This document shows positions 48,240-59,385 of a stretch of 64,000 nucleotides of DNA, in pieces. The notes below the pieces were generated by a model. That model did no database searches and had not been told where the DNA came from. It saw nothing but the letters and a program-made list of their open reading frames with translations. Origin of the DNA: Haemonchus contortus (taxonomy: Eukaryota > Nematoda > Chromadorea > Rhabditida > Trichostrongylidae); assembly GCA_000469685.2 (NCBI GenBank), contig LS997565.1, forward strand, positions 25,475,272-25,539,271, written 5' to 3'. Both the position numbers and the translations under genes were made by a program. Numbering within the stretch: the stretch's first letter is position 1; every line of letters starts with the position of its first letter.

Positions 48240-49270
48240 ATTTGCGGTTAGAAAGATGAGGCGCAGCCCCAGCTCCAATAATCTTCGCTGCTGATGCTCC
48301 AGTGTCGTGACGAGGTGCCTTCTGCTGTTTCCGTACCCTGGCCACGCCAGAACGTGAGTATTTTTGTGCCCTTACACCCCTAAGGGGACACTTTGTGTCG
48401 ATGAGTACTGGACAGTCCTGTTGCAGGCTGGGAAAGAGCCTAACCGAGACCAAACGCCCAGCTACAAGTGTCCAAAGTACCCTCGGGGTCAATCCCGCTT
48501 GACCACACAAAAATAACAAAACGCTACCTTTATGCCATGCGAGTACAACGCCACGAAACTTCAACTGAGAAGAAGGGAGAAGAGGAGATTAGCTGAGATG
48601 CGATGATCGACGGTTACGAAAAGAGCCCACGGGACGAAGAGAAGGGAGCACGCGACGATCCACTAGCCAGGCCCGACGACTATAAACAAACGACTAATTG
48701 GAGTCGATAGGTAGCGAGATGACATGCTTATAACTGGTTTTCTCGTGCTTCTGGCAATCTCTGCCTTTAGGTAGGACCGACTGCGAGTGAATCTGGGGCT
48801 CGGTTTCCTTCTGACGCATGCTCTAAACCCGAGTAGTGGTCGTGTAGTAGTGCGCATTCACAACACTCCGGGGGCCGAAATGCACCACCCTGTGATGACA
48901 AAGAAAGAAGACAAAGAAGGAAGACCCAGAACCTGCCGATTACCGCGAGAGACAAAATTATACGAAGATGCATGACCAATCAAGAGTAAGCAAAGCTCAG
49001 TATGCATCGAATAAACAAATATTGAGGCCGTAAGGGCACATTAGAAAAAAACCGTAATGATAAGGCAAGAAATGGAGCACAAATGAGAACAGATTACACA
49101 AATGGGCAACTAGAGAGGATATAAGAACAACAAAAAAGATGGCTATGGTTCCAACGTTGATGCTGGCGTCGACCACGCCATCGACCTGGACCATGATGTT
49201 GATTGTTACCTGCTACGTTGACCATCACGAACGTCCAGTAGTTGAAGCAGCAGCTGGTGGCATCTTCTGA
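48240..49270. other. Unassigned
   Basis: No supported gene; short ORFs on both strands lack family features. Confidence 0.3.
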
Positions 49271-49279
49271 CGATTGTTC

Positions 49280-50119
49280 AATGGCGACGATGGTAGTTCT
49301 CGTAGAGAACGTACATGGCTCCGAAGAATTTTGTCACGTCTGGACCAATGTCACGTGTAAGGAAATAACTGAGAAGGCATGGTGCCGGACGATGCTTGGT
49401 AGAATCACAGACGCGACAGGCAATAGTACGCTTACAGTAGCATGGCGAATGGGCCTCCAGACAATACAGACGTTTGCCAATAGACACAGCTCTTATGGCG
49501 CGATCCGTGAGACTCTTGCTTTTAGTGCAGCCTGCGCTTACAGAAGTGACAGACAAGGTCGGGTGAATGCTGCTGTGGCTCTCTCGGTGGTGAAGATCTT
49601 CCGAGACAAGGAGGAGATTTTCTCTGTCTATGGTGCTTTTCCGGAGAGAGTCTGGTAAGACAGTGCGCACTACGCGAACTGTTCCGGCGCTGCGGCTCCG
49701 TGACGAAGAAGGTGGAGCAGGCGAAGTGCGAGGTGTGACTGAGACGGTCATCTTTTTCTGATGAGGTGGGGTTTCGAACGACGAGTTGTAGTAACAAATG
49801 TAGACGAATGAATATGCAGGCCTGAAGTAGACTTCTGTGTAGATTTTCTTACGGCCTAGGCAGTCGACGTTTTGGGAGATTGCAGCGGAGTAGGTGAAAT
49901 TGGGACGGGAGCTCCAGTTACGGCGTGCATCTCCTCAATAGTAGGAATATCGCTGGTCGATTGACTCAGCCGGTAGAGCCGATTCGAGTGTGATATGTGA
50001 AGCCGTGCATTCGCAAAGTTAATTCCCTTTAGAGTGAGAAATCTAGTTGCTGTTTCTCCGGTTGCAGTCGTGCAGACGACCTTTATATAGGTGAGTGTGA
50101 CGTTGAAGTGAGATAACAT
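49280..50119 (-). pseudogene. BEL/Pao-like gag zinc-knuckle remnant
   Basis: On the minus strand, two frames together show the pattern of clustered Cys/His knuckles found in BEL/Pao Gag: LVCHFCKRRLH (about 49525-49560), then IGKRLYCLEAHSPCYCKR (about 49435-49490) and ACRVCDSTKHRPAPC (about 49380-49425). Upstream a basic Pro/Arg/Ser-rich stretch (49570-49750) and an ORF with TATGETATRFLTLKG (49856-50119) may be the rest of Gag. No protease, RT or LTR was recognised nearby, so this is an isolated remnant. The antisense plus ORF (49242-49658) is a shadow. Confidence 0.5.
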
Positions 50120-50159
50120 ACCTACGAGTTCTTTATTGTCCTCGATCGGGTTTGGGACG

Positions 50160-50522
50160 TATGGAATGAATAGAACAGTGCACCCCCTCTCCTCCCCCGC
50201 TAGAAACTTTGATCATTCAGCCCCTAACAATTTCCTCCGTATTTTATAAAGTTTTGAAACAGGGTTATGAGTACTTGGTCTTAGCTCCGCTCTACCTTGT
50301 GCAAACTGAGCCCGAGTCAGGGATTCACGTCCCTTCTATAACCTCTAGACGCCTTTTCCCGCCTTCCAAACCGTTTTTGAGTTGGAGTCCCCCCCCCTGT
50401 CTCAGCGCATACCCACCCATAGGGAGCAGAGCTCCTATGTTCGATTCATTGTGAATTTGACCCAACCTCTCCACGTGTTTCTTCAAGTTATATCGAATTC
50501 CGGGACAGACAGACAGACACTT
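50160..50522 (+). repeat. Dispersed repeat ending in GACAGACAG
   Basis: Pyrimidine-rich, ORF-poor sequence closing with tatcgaattccgggacagac and a (GACA)n run at about 50500-50520. Its ending and style resemble the tandem repeat at 45.1-45.6 kb, suggesting a related family. Confidence 0.4.
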
Positions 50523-50754
50523 AGTGAGTGTAAGAGATTAATGTGATGCAAACCGATTTGGAAGACCGCTCGTACTCGGCATCTCACGTGCGTTGTTGCA
50601 CATTAGACACTAGACTCATCATGATAACATTCAGTACAGAGTCGATGAGACTTCCCTTAGATGCAGAACGGGATTAAACACAGGACGGAATAAAGTAATA
50701 TCAGACTCTCATAAAGGCTTATCTGGGCGGGAATGTTTGGAAATAGGAGGAGTC

Positions 50755-50865
50755 AACTACTGCAATTTCAGTTGTTTGCAGTAAATTTCCATTGTGCACG
50801 AGCACGCACATTGTGCTGCTCACGCACAGTGGAATTTTGCTGCAGACAACTGAAGTTGAGAAAAT
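50755..50865. repeat. Short inverted repeat (hairpin)
   Basis: Arms of about 40 bp: caatttcagttgtttgcagt (about 50761) pairs with gctgcagacaactgaagttg (about 50838). The ORF at 50792-51109 overlaps it and has no known family. Confidence 0.55.
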
Positions 50866-51499
50866 CTTTTCAGGAGAATCCAAAAAACTTTTTGGAGATC
50901 AGAATCACCCGAACATTGTGCCAAACACTGTACACAAAAATTGTGCTTGCAGTTCAGCTCCTGAAAGCAGAACTATCATTCATAATTCATTGGGATTTTT
51001 TAAGGAACAAACATTAGTGAAGCGCATTGCGACTGCTGTGAAAAAGTTGCGCATGTGCCTCTCGGCAAACTTTCTACCCGTTTCATACAAATCAGTTGGA
51101 TACAGATAGAATATTTCAAATACGTTTTTGGGAGAGAACAACGACTGCAGTCATGACTAATAACCAACAAAGAGTATAAACGATCATGTCAGAGTCCGAA
51201 GTCAAAGCGCACCTGCATATCGGTAGCAGCTCTGTCCTCACAGCAAATCCCGCACTTCATTCCACATCGAATCGAGTAACATGAAAGAGTGAAAACTGAA
51301 GTCGACCACATTTATATAGAGCATACTATCATAATTCATGCTTATCTGCTAATCGGGGAACGAGCTTTCTACAACGCGGTGAGGAAGGAAGTAGATGGAG
51401 GGTAGAAGAAACTAATTTTTGAATTTACACTAAAAGCTTCAAGCTGGGTAGTCGCAAAGGATGCTCATTCATGTTCAGAGTATCTTCAATTTTGTGAGT

Positions 51500-51722
51500 T
51501 TGCTACCTTCTTCAGAGTGAGCAGAAAGCTATTGCGGGAAACACTGTCTGATCTGTTAGGAACTTATGCTTTTTTCCGGGTTCGGGAAATGCTAGAGAAG
51601 GTAGGGTAAATGTGAACTGAGGTGTACGATAAACATAAGAGAAGGTGAAGAGATGAAGAATCCTTCGCACAAGGGAATGGCGAACTTCCTTCAGGTTGTT
51701 ACCATATTTATGGGGCACTCTG
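51500..51722 (-). mobile_element. Mariner-family terminal fragment
   Basis: Ends with gttaccatatttatggggca ctctgg at about 51697-51722, closely matching the right terminal repeat of the mariner at 59193-59219. No second end or transposase was found, so this is a truncated copy. Confidence 0.55.
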
Positions 51723-51729
51723 GACATAT

Positions 51730-51810
51730 TATTTTATAGAACATACCATATAAACATATAAAGAGACATGAATAGATAGATAAACATATAAAGAGACATG
51801 TATAGATAGA
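51730..51810. repeat. Two-copy ~32-bp tandem repeat
   Basis: The unit aaacatataaagagacatg plus (a/t)atagatagat occurs twice in succession (about 51751-51782 and 51782-51812). Confidence 0.6.
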
Positions 51811-52542
51811 GCCGATGACGAGGAGGCTACTAACTGCGCTTTGGCGGAAGCCCTTACCGCTTCTGTTTTCTGGAGGCTTCCACTCTATGCGAACGGTTCA
51901 AGCAGTGGCGCACAGCCTGAATGATATGTGCTCGCTGCTGTGGAATCTGCTCGCTTCTTTAGCCTTATTTTCGCTCAAGGTCGTGGAAAACTCGCGACAC
52001 TGGCTTAAATCGATACCTTTTTGGGAGGTACATCACTTCGCCTCCCGTTCAAATCGTAGCGATAGTTTGGATGATTTGTGGGCTTCTAACATTTCGACAT
52101 TGATTTTATATGCATATAAGAAAGCCATGGGCAGGCATGATCAGCCAGTGTAACGGGTTCCAAAAATTGTTCGTTAAATTCGACGTAAGACTTTACAAGT
52201 ATACAGGGTGCCATAAATATAGTAACAAAAGAAATGGGCTACAGAAACCTCAGTTCGTATTGATAAATACTTGATTCGTGTGAGTTATTTACTATGCCTC
52301 GCATCTACAAAACGAATGCACGGTCATCTGATATAACCATCTCCTGTACAGATTTTAGCTCGAAGACCCTTCGGCTACTCATCGACGGTGGCACGCAAAC
52401 TTTCTTGAGAAACTCCAACCTTACCTTTTTTTCAGCTATTTCCCAGGAGCAGCAACAGTGGTGCGTTTTGAAGTGCAGGTTTTCCTCTCAAGTATGTGCT
52501 GTATCCAGCTACCCATCGCGCTGTGGTTCGGGAAATTCGTAG

Positions 52543-52893
52543 AGTGTGATGACGCGAATGTCTTACGAGAATTTATTAACAGTTTTAGCATAATTACATG
52601 TCGCAAATACAGAATAAAGAATAGGCGAGAATAGGTTACACTAGGAAGCACAAATGAGCAGTCGAATACGATCCATGGAGTCGTTCGATGGGCAGCAGCC
52701 GGGAGCGGAAGACGTCCTGAACCAGAGGCCATGGGTGCGAGCCGCCGTTCCTCGTCCTGTCGAACACCAGCACATCGCGTTGTTCTCTGCGCAGACTGTG
52801 ATCAGTGCTTTCATCTGAGAATTCCATCGGCTACCGCCTGCTCCCAACATCGATCTTACTGGACCCATTACCGTACCCCGCTAGACCCATACA
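52543..52893 (-). repeat. 3' LTR of the minus-strand LTR element
   Basis: 351 bp, over 90 percent identical by eye to 57934-58293. On the minus strand it starts TGTATGGGTCTAG and contains AATAAA close to its end (ttaataaattct), a likely polyadenylation signal. It lacks 9 bases present in the other copy (gtctgcctcaa region). Confidence 0.9.
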
Positions 52894-52903
52894 CCTCCTC
52901 TTA
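52894..52903 (-). other. Polypurine tract
   Basis: On the minus strand AAGAGGAGG lies immediately upstream of the 3' LTR start TGTATGGG, the expected position and composition of a plus-strand primer. Confidence 0.7.
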
Positions 52904-52929
52904 CGATAAACATGTCCGACTTCAGAAGT

Positions 52930-53705
52930 GAGTAGCGTGGGGAGCAGACGGTCGGAGCAAAAAGTAGAAAAAGAAGTGTGTAGAGCAATATGAAAAATAC
53001 TCATCATGGGGAAACTGGAGTCTAATCGAAAAGTCAAGAAGACTGGATGTGCGACGATTGTACGCGCAATCTCGACCCACTAGATCAAGTTGCGGGGTAT
53101 GCGTAGGGTCCGAGCGTATCCCATGATGAACTGTCCGTGACGACATCGTTAGTGCGAAGTTCATGCGTCTCGGGTCATCCAAGAAGTCTTCTGAGGTCGG
53201 AGAGACGTCCGTGCGAGAAGTAAGGATGATGACGATGTCCATTTCACGGCCCTGGACAGAATCCACCGTGTGCAGGGTTGTTCTTGAGCCTTATAAAATG
53301 TCACAATTGCGATAGACCGTGGAGACACATTTAATGCCACTAGTTGACGGACGATTTCCTGACAGCATTCCGCCTCATGCTCGTTGCGACGCGAGCCAGA
53401 CATAGAGATTTGCAATCGTCCTGCTACGTTAACGAACACTAATGGAAGATCTGGATTAGGTAGTTGGAGTGTTTGGGTCATAAGACGGCGTTCGCTAGCC
53501 CGGGTTCCACTGGTCATAGTGCCGTTGTCGAGGAGGTGGTTGGGCAGGGCGTTCAACGACGGGTGGGCTCTGAAGGTGGTGGTGAGTGCAGCGCTCGGGA
53601 TACGGCTAAGCAGGACGTCCATCGCTCCTCTGGCACCTAGTTGCGCAGCACGGGATGAGCGGAACACCGCTTGTGTGGCTCCAGTTGGTGAGGGGAAGGA
53701 TGACT
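52930..53705 (-). pseudogene. UPF1/NAM7-like SF1 helicase, C-terminal half, inside LTR element
   Basis: Enzyme family that unwinds RNA or DNA with ATP. The sequence starts at motif III (SPHQLEPH, the GDxxQLxP box, about 53690), then [16 protein letters not shown] (about 53575, motif IV region), [13 protein letters not shown] (about 53295), and after a frameshift [15 protein letters not shown] (motif V, about 53225-53266) and [13 protein letters not shown] (motif VI, about 53150-53185). The Arg finger region after ALT is degraded. Motifs I and II (Walker A/B) are missing: the helicase begins just where the protease breaks off, so a deletion fused the two. The order and position match the fragment in the plus-strand element. 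Confidence 0.8.
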
Positions 53706-53870
53706 GGCTACTGTGATTCCCGCATCAGTATCAATCCGGGCAAGCATCTCGATTCCGTTCACCCGAACCGGTACTTGTGAGACAAAGAAAGACGGTGCAC
53801 GGGTTGCTGAAAGGACCTGCATACGGATGAGAGAAGCATGAGGGGGCCACAACTAGTCCACGTCGATTTG
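53700..53870 (-). pseudogene. Aspartic protease start of the minus-strand LTR element
   Basis: [19 protein letters not shown] (about 53716-53775) aligns with IPIKVNGIQVLVLVDTGAS of the plus copy; the catalytic DTG is altered to DTD. Only the first strand and active-site loop remain before helicase sequence begins. An in-frame TAG (53853-53855) sits just upstream, where the plus copy has a sense codon. Confidence 0.7.
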
Positions 53871-54359
53871 TACTTGAGAGATGTCCAAGGGGATGGGAGA
53901 TCGCCCCGGGGTACTTCTAAGATTGGCATTCACATTCGATGGGGGTCCCGTCGGTGTGGAATGTAACCCAGAGTTTTGACTTGACGGAGGGCTGGCCGAG
54001 GAGGGTACCGGAGTAAATGAAGAAAGATAGGAGGGCAAACGAGACCACAGTTGAGGATAATTCAATCGAATATAAATCATAAATACAATACAATACAAAT
54101 AATACATCGTATAGTTGAAAATGAAATGAACGTGCAACGCAAAGTAACCCAACAATCGAAAAACGAAAATGACCATAAGAAGGAAGGGAAGATGGAACTC
54201 ACCGAATGTTCCGAGGTCGAGTATGATCCCGTAGTCTTACTTGCGCTTGAGTCGATGCGTGTGAAGTGCCCCGTTAGATGTGCATGATCCAATGCCGTCC
54301 ACAGTTCATGCAGAGATGATTGATTTGTGACTTCACTAAAATTCGTGATAACTATGTTA

Positions 54360-56065
54360 TGAAAGATAGTGAGAGGATGAGGAACATCGGATGGCATGAG
54401 CTACGGCAAGTATGAAATCTAACGGACATCTTGGGTTCAACTCTGAGCCGCGAACCATTGAGAGGCGAAAAAGATCGTATGCCGTCTTTGGAAACAAAAA
54501 CAAGAATGGGACTGTCTCAGAACAATCAATAACGGATGCATGCTTCTGTATGACACCTGCAGATGGGTTCAAGAAAGCATGCCAAATAGAACCGCTAGGA
54601 AGATGCAGCTCTATGCGCCGGTATGCATATAATGTTTTATTAAAAAGTAGAAAATGAATCGCCTCAGCCGGTAGTCTGATGCAGCGTCGAACCCGGACGA
54701 AGCCTGAACCCACATGTCGCGCTGAAATATCAGTGCGCGAAGAAGCGCCCGCATCGCTATAGTAGGTTCCGACTGAAAAACCACTTGCAACATCAGAGAA
54801 AGCGAATTGGTTCGCTCCTAAAGCTCGTGGAAGGCGTGATATATTAAAGCCAAGGAGTTGGATGGCATGGCTCCTTCCACCGCCAAAAGTTGGGCAGCAA
54901 GTTGATTCGAGGTAACGACGCCAACGTCGTCGAACGTGTGACGGCGAATGCGCGTTGCGGCGACTTGAATGACGTATTTCTGGTCTGTGATTGTTAACTG
55001 TTTGAGGCAATCAAAGGTTGTGGGAGAGGTAGGGCTCCACGACAGAGCAAAACGTTGTCACTGAGCCAAATGCTACTTATTGAATGTCCTGCCAAGCGCG
55101 CAACGTACACATAAGCGCAGCTTTCTTCCTGTTCTGGGGCCCAGGTGAGAGCGGAACCATCCGACAAAGTGCATGCGCCATCTTTATATCTGCAGGCTGA
55201 TGTATCACCCACGGGTGAATGCAAGTTGCTATCAGAGTAGCGAGTCTGAACCACCGTAGTCGTGAGATAACAGTTGATGATCACCATGGAATGTTCCACG
55301 CAGCAACCAAAGGGGCCGAAGGAAATTCGTAAGACAACGGGCTCGGCATACTCCGTGGGATTCGGACATGTCCCCATGAGAACATCGATGATGGAGGGGC
55401 ATTTGCTTGCATTCCTCTACCGATACCGGAAAGTGGGTTTCGGAATGGGACTCACCGTGGGCGCTGAAGAAGTTCACTGAAAAAACTACTGAATGGCGAA
55501 TGATTTTGCAAAGTGAAGCCGAGAATGAATAAGTCCTAGTGTTCGGACGAAAAAGACGTAATGTACTACGGTCAACGGGAGTCGATATGTTAGGCAAAAG
55601 CCGCGAACAATTGTAGGCCTCTGGGATGCGAAAGAGATTGGATGGTTGGGTATCAGGACATAACCAAGCATCCGTAGCGAGCGAAGATTCGAAGAGAATA
55701 CTAATGGCAACCGTGAGAAATAGGTATCGCACATCAGGAAGAAATGATGGGGAAGCTGCGCGTGAGGTAGAAGTTTGATTAAAAGAGGTGTTAGAGAGCT
55801 CATCATTACGGCGTAAAAGCGCCGTGATGCGGGCTCGGGATTGTTCCAGCTTGGTTTGTGAATCTCGCAATGCAGAAGTTGGCTGTTCGATCTCCGCTTC
55901 ATTTTCCCGAGCATTAAACGATCCTGACGGTAAACCCCTATCAGGAGGGTCACATGAGAGCACCTGGGCCCGCGCGCCTCGTCCACCGTATGCATGCCGA
56001 TTTGGACGTGAGAATGTCGGATTACTCGTCTGACGATTCTGCCTTGAGGGTATGCTGAAAACGGC
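54360..56065 (-). pseudogene. Envelope-like Cys-rich membrane module, minus-strand LTR element
   Basis: Coiled coil (SALRDSQTKLEQSRARITAL, about 55820-55885), hydrophobic signal-like segment (YLFLTVAISILFESSLAT, about 55680-55735), ATDAWLC then the sequon YNCS (about 55610), ISFGPFGCCVEHSMVI (about 55270-55320), a Cys-rich region ACRYKDGACTLSDGS and ESCAYVYVARLAGHS, LTIFHNIVITNFS (about 54340-54380), and a long hydrophobic segment (about 54080-54190) that could anchor the protein. All key blocks align with the plus-strand copy. It is interpreted as a type I glycoprotein inserted between nucleocapsid and protease; its source family was not recognised. Frameshifts near 55330 and 54900 disable it. 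Confidence 0.6.
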
Positions 56066-57043
56066 GGAGAGAGGCATTCGCGGGAAAGATGACCTTCTCT
56101 CTCACAATTGTGACACTGCAGTGTGGATCTAGCGGGCCGTGTTTGTGCGCGTCCTGGAGTTCTTGTTGCCGAGCGTCGGGGTTGCTGCTGATATGCCGTT
56201 TTCGACGGAGGCGACCGGAAACGTACTCGTGGCGGAGATGTACGATTACGTCTCTGGACTATATGTTGATCAACCGGCGTGCCGGCCGCTACCCGAACCG
56301 AAGGGGATCTCGAGTAGCCGGGGTTGATCAAGCGTGCAGCTGAGGCCTCGGCCAAAAGTTGTTCCACCATATGGGCCTTGGCAACCGCTTGTTCGAAAGA
56401 GGTTGGGTTATCTAACAAAGTAGCGGATGTCCCCCCGGAGCTGGTTTCTGGCGTGCCACATATCTCTGTTGTGAACTCTCGAAGAACGACGTGAGGAGGG
56501 CAACAATAGCTGCGTAATCCTTGCGGTCCTGTTCGCTGAGTTCCTCCACCTTTTCCCTGGCTACTCCATTTAGATGACCTATCAAGAAGTTGGCTTGCCG
56601 TTCATTTGAAAGCGGTACCGGTGGCATGCGCATGATGTTCTCGAGTCGACGGATCCAAACGGAGAACTGAGCTTCCGTGTCGGCAGATCCCGAAAACGAT
56701 GTTACCTTCGATGCCCCGACATCTTACCGAAGCATAGCAATCGTGGGTAGAGAATCCAAGCGTTTCCCCACCGCAGCGAAGGACTCGTTCAGTTCATTCG
56801 TAAGAACAGAATTTTCCTCGTTAATCTTCTGCGAAAGAACGCTGTGCTGGCCATGGTCTCGGCCCACACTTGCGCAATTGCTGAGGAAGTGGCGTCCCTT
56901 AAGGCCTTAAGGCGTCCCTTATCGTCAATGAAAAACAGATCAAAACCGAAAAACTCGCCTTCTCTTTCTACCTGAGAGTCGGATACTGGGGCAATAGCTG
57001 AGGATGCAGCAAAAGTCCTACCTGCGCTACGGGTGATTGGCAT
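56066..57043 (-). pseudogene. Gag of the minus-strand LTR element (broken)
   Basis: Start MPITRSAGRTFAASSA (ATG at 57043-57041) is the likely Gag start. After a frameshift come NEENSVLTNELNESFAAVG (about 56765-56820) and the capsid core NFLIGHLNGVAREKVEELSE (about 56530-56600). Then, in another frame, TSFEQAVAKAHMVEQLLAEA (about 56345-56405) and a CCHC knuckle CHNCEREGHLSREC (about 56070-56115). The domain order matches the plus-strand copy, with the capsid N-part better kept here. Confidence 0.75.
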
Positions 57044-57914
57044 GCCGGCATACAATTGGCGTCTGAGTTGAGAAAATCTTCGGTCCCCTATTTTAAATTT
57101 GCAGGCGAGGAGATGGGTGATGATCTTTTCTGATGTGGGAAGAAGCTCGGAGCGGCAGATGGTTATGCAACATGCTGGGAACATACCGTTCATGAAAACA
57201 AAAGGCGAGCTCCGTCGAGATGCGCAACGAGATAAAGGAGCCGCCGTGGAATGAGATGGGAAGCTGTTGAATCAGATCAGGCATGGGATACTGAAAACTA
57301 TCGAATCGAAGAATAGAAAGAAAAAGAGAGCAAAGAGCTCGAAAAAGCCAACGAAAGAGAGCCGTACTGCTCAGTTTAGAATGAAACTCAAAGGAACGGA
57401 GCAAAAAAACTTGTTGCAATCTTGAAAACACCGATGACATAATCTCGAAGGAAAGGGCGATCTAGCCCACGGTGATGAGTACCCTGCAATCCGAATTTAG
57501 GTAATATGAAAACACAAGGAGAAGGAGAGAAAGAAAAAAACGGAAATTCAATAACGGGGTGCTTGAAGCTATAGGCCCTCTGGCCTCTCGCCGGCGACAC
57601 CTCTTGATAAGAACTATATAAGAACCACATATCAAGGCCAAATAACAGATTTAGCCTCTTCGTGCGTTGGACGCTAACTCTCTATTCAATTCCACTCAAA
57701 CGATCTGTCTTATTGCATCGTCATCTTCATCAAACTTTAGCCTCGAATTAATCAAAAAAAGGAAAAGAGAGATGGGAGAGAGAGAAAGAAGAAAGAAAAT
57801 GCGCGTTGATCAAAAGAAATGAGGAGAATTCTCACAGGAAAAAAGTCACTCGCGAGATCAAAAAAAAAACAACAAAAAACAAAGTTTTGGAAAACTCACC
57901 GTGCTCGCAGGTGT
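57044..57914 (-). other. Leader region of the minus-strand LTR element
   Basis: Purine-rich on the plus strand (pyrimidine-rich in element sense), with no clear coding frame. It lies between the primer site and Gag start. Confidence 0.5.
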
Positions 57915-57935
57915 GGAACCACTCGCTGCTACCAG
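57915..57935 (-). other. Primer-binding site of the minus-strand element
   Basis: On the minus strand TGGTAGCAGCGAGTGGTTC abuts the 5' LTR. It differs at one base from the plus-strand element's site. Confidence 0.7.
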
Positions 57936-58293
57936 GGCGATGACGCGAATGTCTTATAAGAATTTATTAACAGTTTTAGCATAATTACATGTCGCAAATA
58001 CAGAATAACGAATAGGCGAGAATAGGTTACACTAGGTAGCACAAATGAGCAGTCGAATACGATCCATGGAGTCGTTCGATGGGCAGCAGCTGGGGGCGGA
58101 AGACGTCCTGAGCCAGAGGCCATGGGTGCGAGCCGCCGTTCCTCGTCCTGTCGTCTGCCTCAAATACCAGCACATCGCGTTGTTCTCCGTGCAGCTTGTA
58201 ATCAGTGCTTTCATCGAGGAATTCCATCGACTACCGCCTGCTCCCAACATCGATCTTACTGGACCCATTACCGTACCCCCCTAGACCCTTACA
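57934..58293 (-). repeat. 5' LTR of the minus-strand LTR element
   Basis: 360 bp; on the minus strand it starts TGTAAGGGTCTAG. Adjacent to target duplication GTAG at 58294-58297. It contains ttaataaattct near its end as in the 3' LTR. Confidence 0.9.
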
Positions 58294-59385
58294 GTAGGAG
58301 GTTCGGAAAATGGGATAAAGCTGCGAACTTTCCCTCAGCACCAGTCCTATCTTTTCCCATTCGTGAGCAAGTACGCCGTAGTTTTCAAGTCGCATCCCTA
58401 GAAAAATTTTTGACCCTTAGCTGCTTCCTTTTAGAAAGACCCTTCCTAAAGAAGTTCGGGTTGAATTTTTGTTCTTTTCCGACCAAAATTTGCGATATCG
58501 CTTTGAAGGTAAAGATTTTAGCCCAAACCATCATGGAAGAGGGAAAATGGCTACGACGAGTGATCCGACTCTTCTCAGTGGCTTTAGCACTCGTCGTATA
58601 AATTATATGTATACTCTGCAATCTCAACATTATTCCACACTGAACACCCTTTAGTCAGAAAAAAGTGTGTTAAGAGCGTGATGCACGCAAGTAGTGCACG
58701 ACATTTGTTTTCCTTTCCAACTTCTTCTCGTCAAAAAGCTTCGAAGGCTTTCGAATCCTATCTGGATACAAATGTATTCACTCGGGGTAGACTGCTCTCA
58801 TCGGAGAAGAACATACAAACATATCAGTCATTTTTCTCGTGTTTCTGCAGTGCCCGCAGCGAACCCTTTTCCAGGAAATTCTATTCAAAAAGGGGTCGTG
58901 TTTGAGACAAGAGACCGTTTTGAGGTTTGTCGATGACCTGTCTACGCATCACGATTCAAGAAACTGTCATGTGGGGAGCGATTAAAAGAGGAGCGATCTC
59001 GGAAAAGACTCACCAAGTGCACGCAAAGACGGAACGGCTGGTGAGTGAGTGCGGGGCTCTACCGTTTTTTGAAATTTGATGAGTTGAGAGCACCAAAGAA
59101 GATATGTTGGCCAAGGTATATCATAAATCTAAGGAAAGGTGCAAATTTGGAGAAACCTCCCATACGAGGAAATTACGGACTTTCGAAAATTGTTACCATA
59201 TTTATGGCGCACCCTGTAATTGTACTACCAAAAGGAAAGCCATAGAAAGCTCTAATGATTCCTATCTTCTTAATTACATAAGGGTTATCATACAATCTAC
59301 GAGAAGAATTTGCAGCCTCATGAAAGTGAAAGTGCTCGTCACGGATCTGACAAGGCCGAAACCATAGCAGAGCAATTCCAAGTAG

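Larger units (their letters stand above)
52543..58293 (-). mobile_element. LTR element with glycoprotein-like module and helicase, nested in mariner
   Basis: Two LTRs (52543-52893 and 57934-58293), a 4-bp target duplication GTAG (52539-52542 and 58294-58297), primer site and polypurine tract define a complete insertion. Interior, read on the minus strand: leader, gag with CCHC knuckle, coiled coil and Cys-rich membrane module, start of an aspartic protease, then directly a UPF1/NAM7-like helicase C-terminal half. RT, RNase H and integrase are absent. It shares module order and sequence with the plus element at 21-28 kb but has unrelated LTRs. Frames are interrupted, so it is defective; mobilisation would have needed another element's enzymes. 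Confidence 0.85.
52204..59219 (-). mobile_element. Tc1/mariner-type element split by an LTR element
   Basis: Left end cagggtgccataaatatagt aac (from 52204) and right end gttaccatatttatggcgca ccctg (to 59219) are inverted repeats flanked by TA, as for Tc1/mariner elements. Removing 52543-58293 leaves about 1.27 kb, the usual size. Transposase remnants are on the minus strand: SSMMVWAKIFTFKAISQILV (about 58470-58535) resembles the VMVWAGI core region, and the C-terminal end (THEEKTCTSKRTT-like) is in 52300-52540. The neighbouring copy at 59386-60482 aligns across the LTR-element insertion point, confirming the interruption. Inactive. Confidence 0.8.

Noticed and set aside
49242..49658. 138-codon plus ORF
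   Set aside because: Antisense to the Gag knuckle remnant, whose Cys/His pattern is more specific.
51815..52153. 112-codon plus ORF with SNRSDSLDDLWASNISTLI
   Set aside because: Protein-like in parts, but no family, no splice links and next to mariner debris; not enough support to call.
53853..53855. In-frame TAG between the glycoprotein module and protease as a readthrough signal
   Set aside because: The plus-strand copy has a sense codon at the aligned position and the copy is otherwise degraded, so a simple nonsense mutation is more likely.
56040..56120. Programmed frameshift between Gag knuckle and coiled-coil module
   Set aside because: The frame change is -1 in the minus copy but +1 in the plus copy, as expected for random decay.
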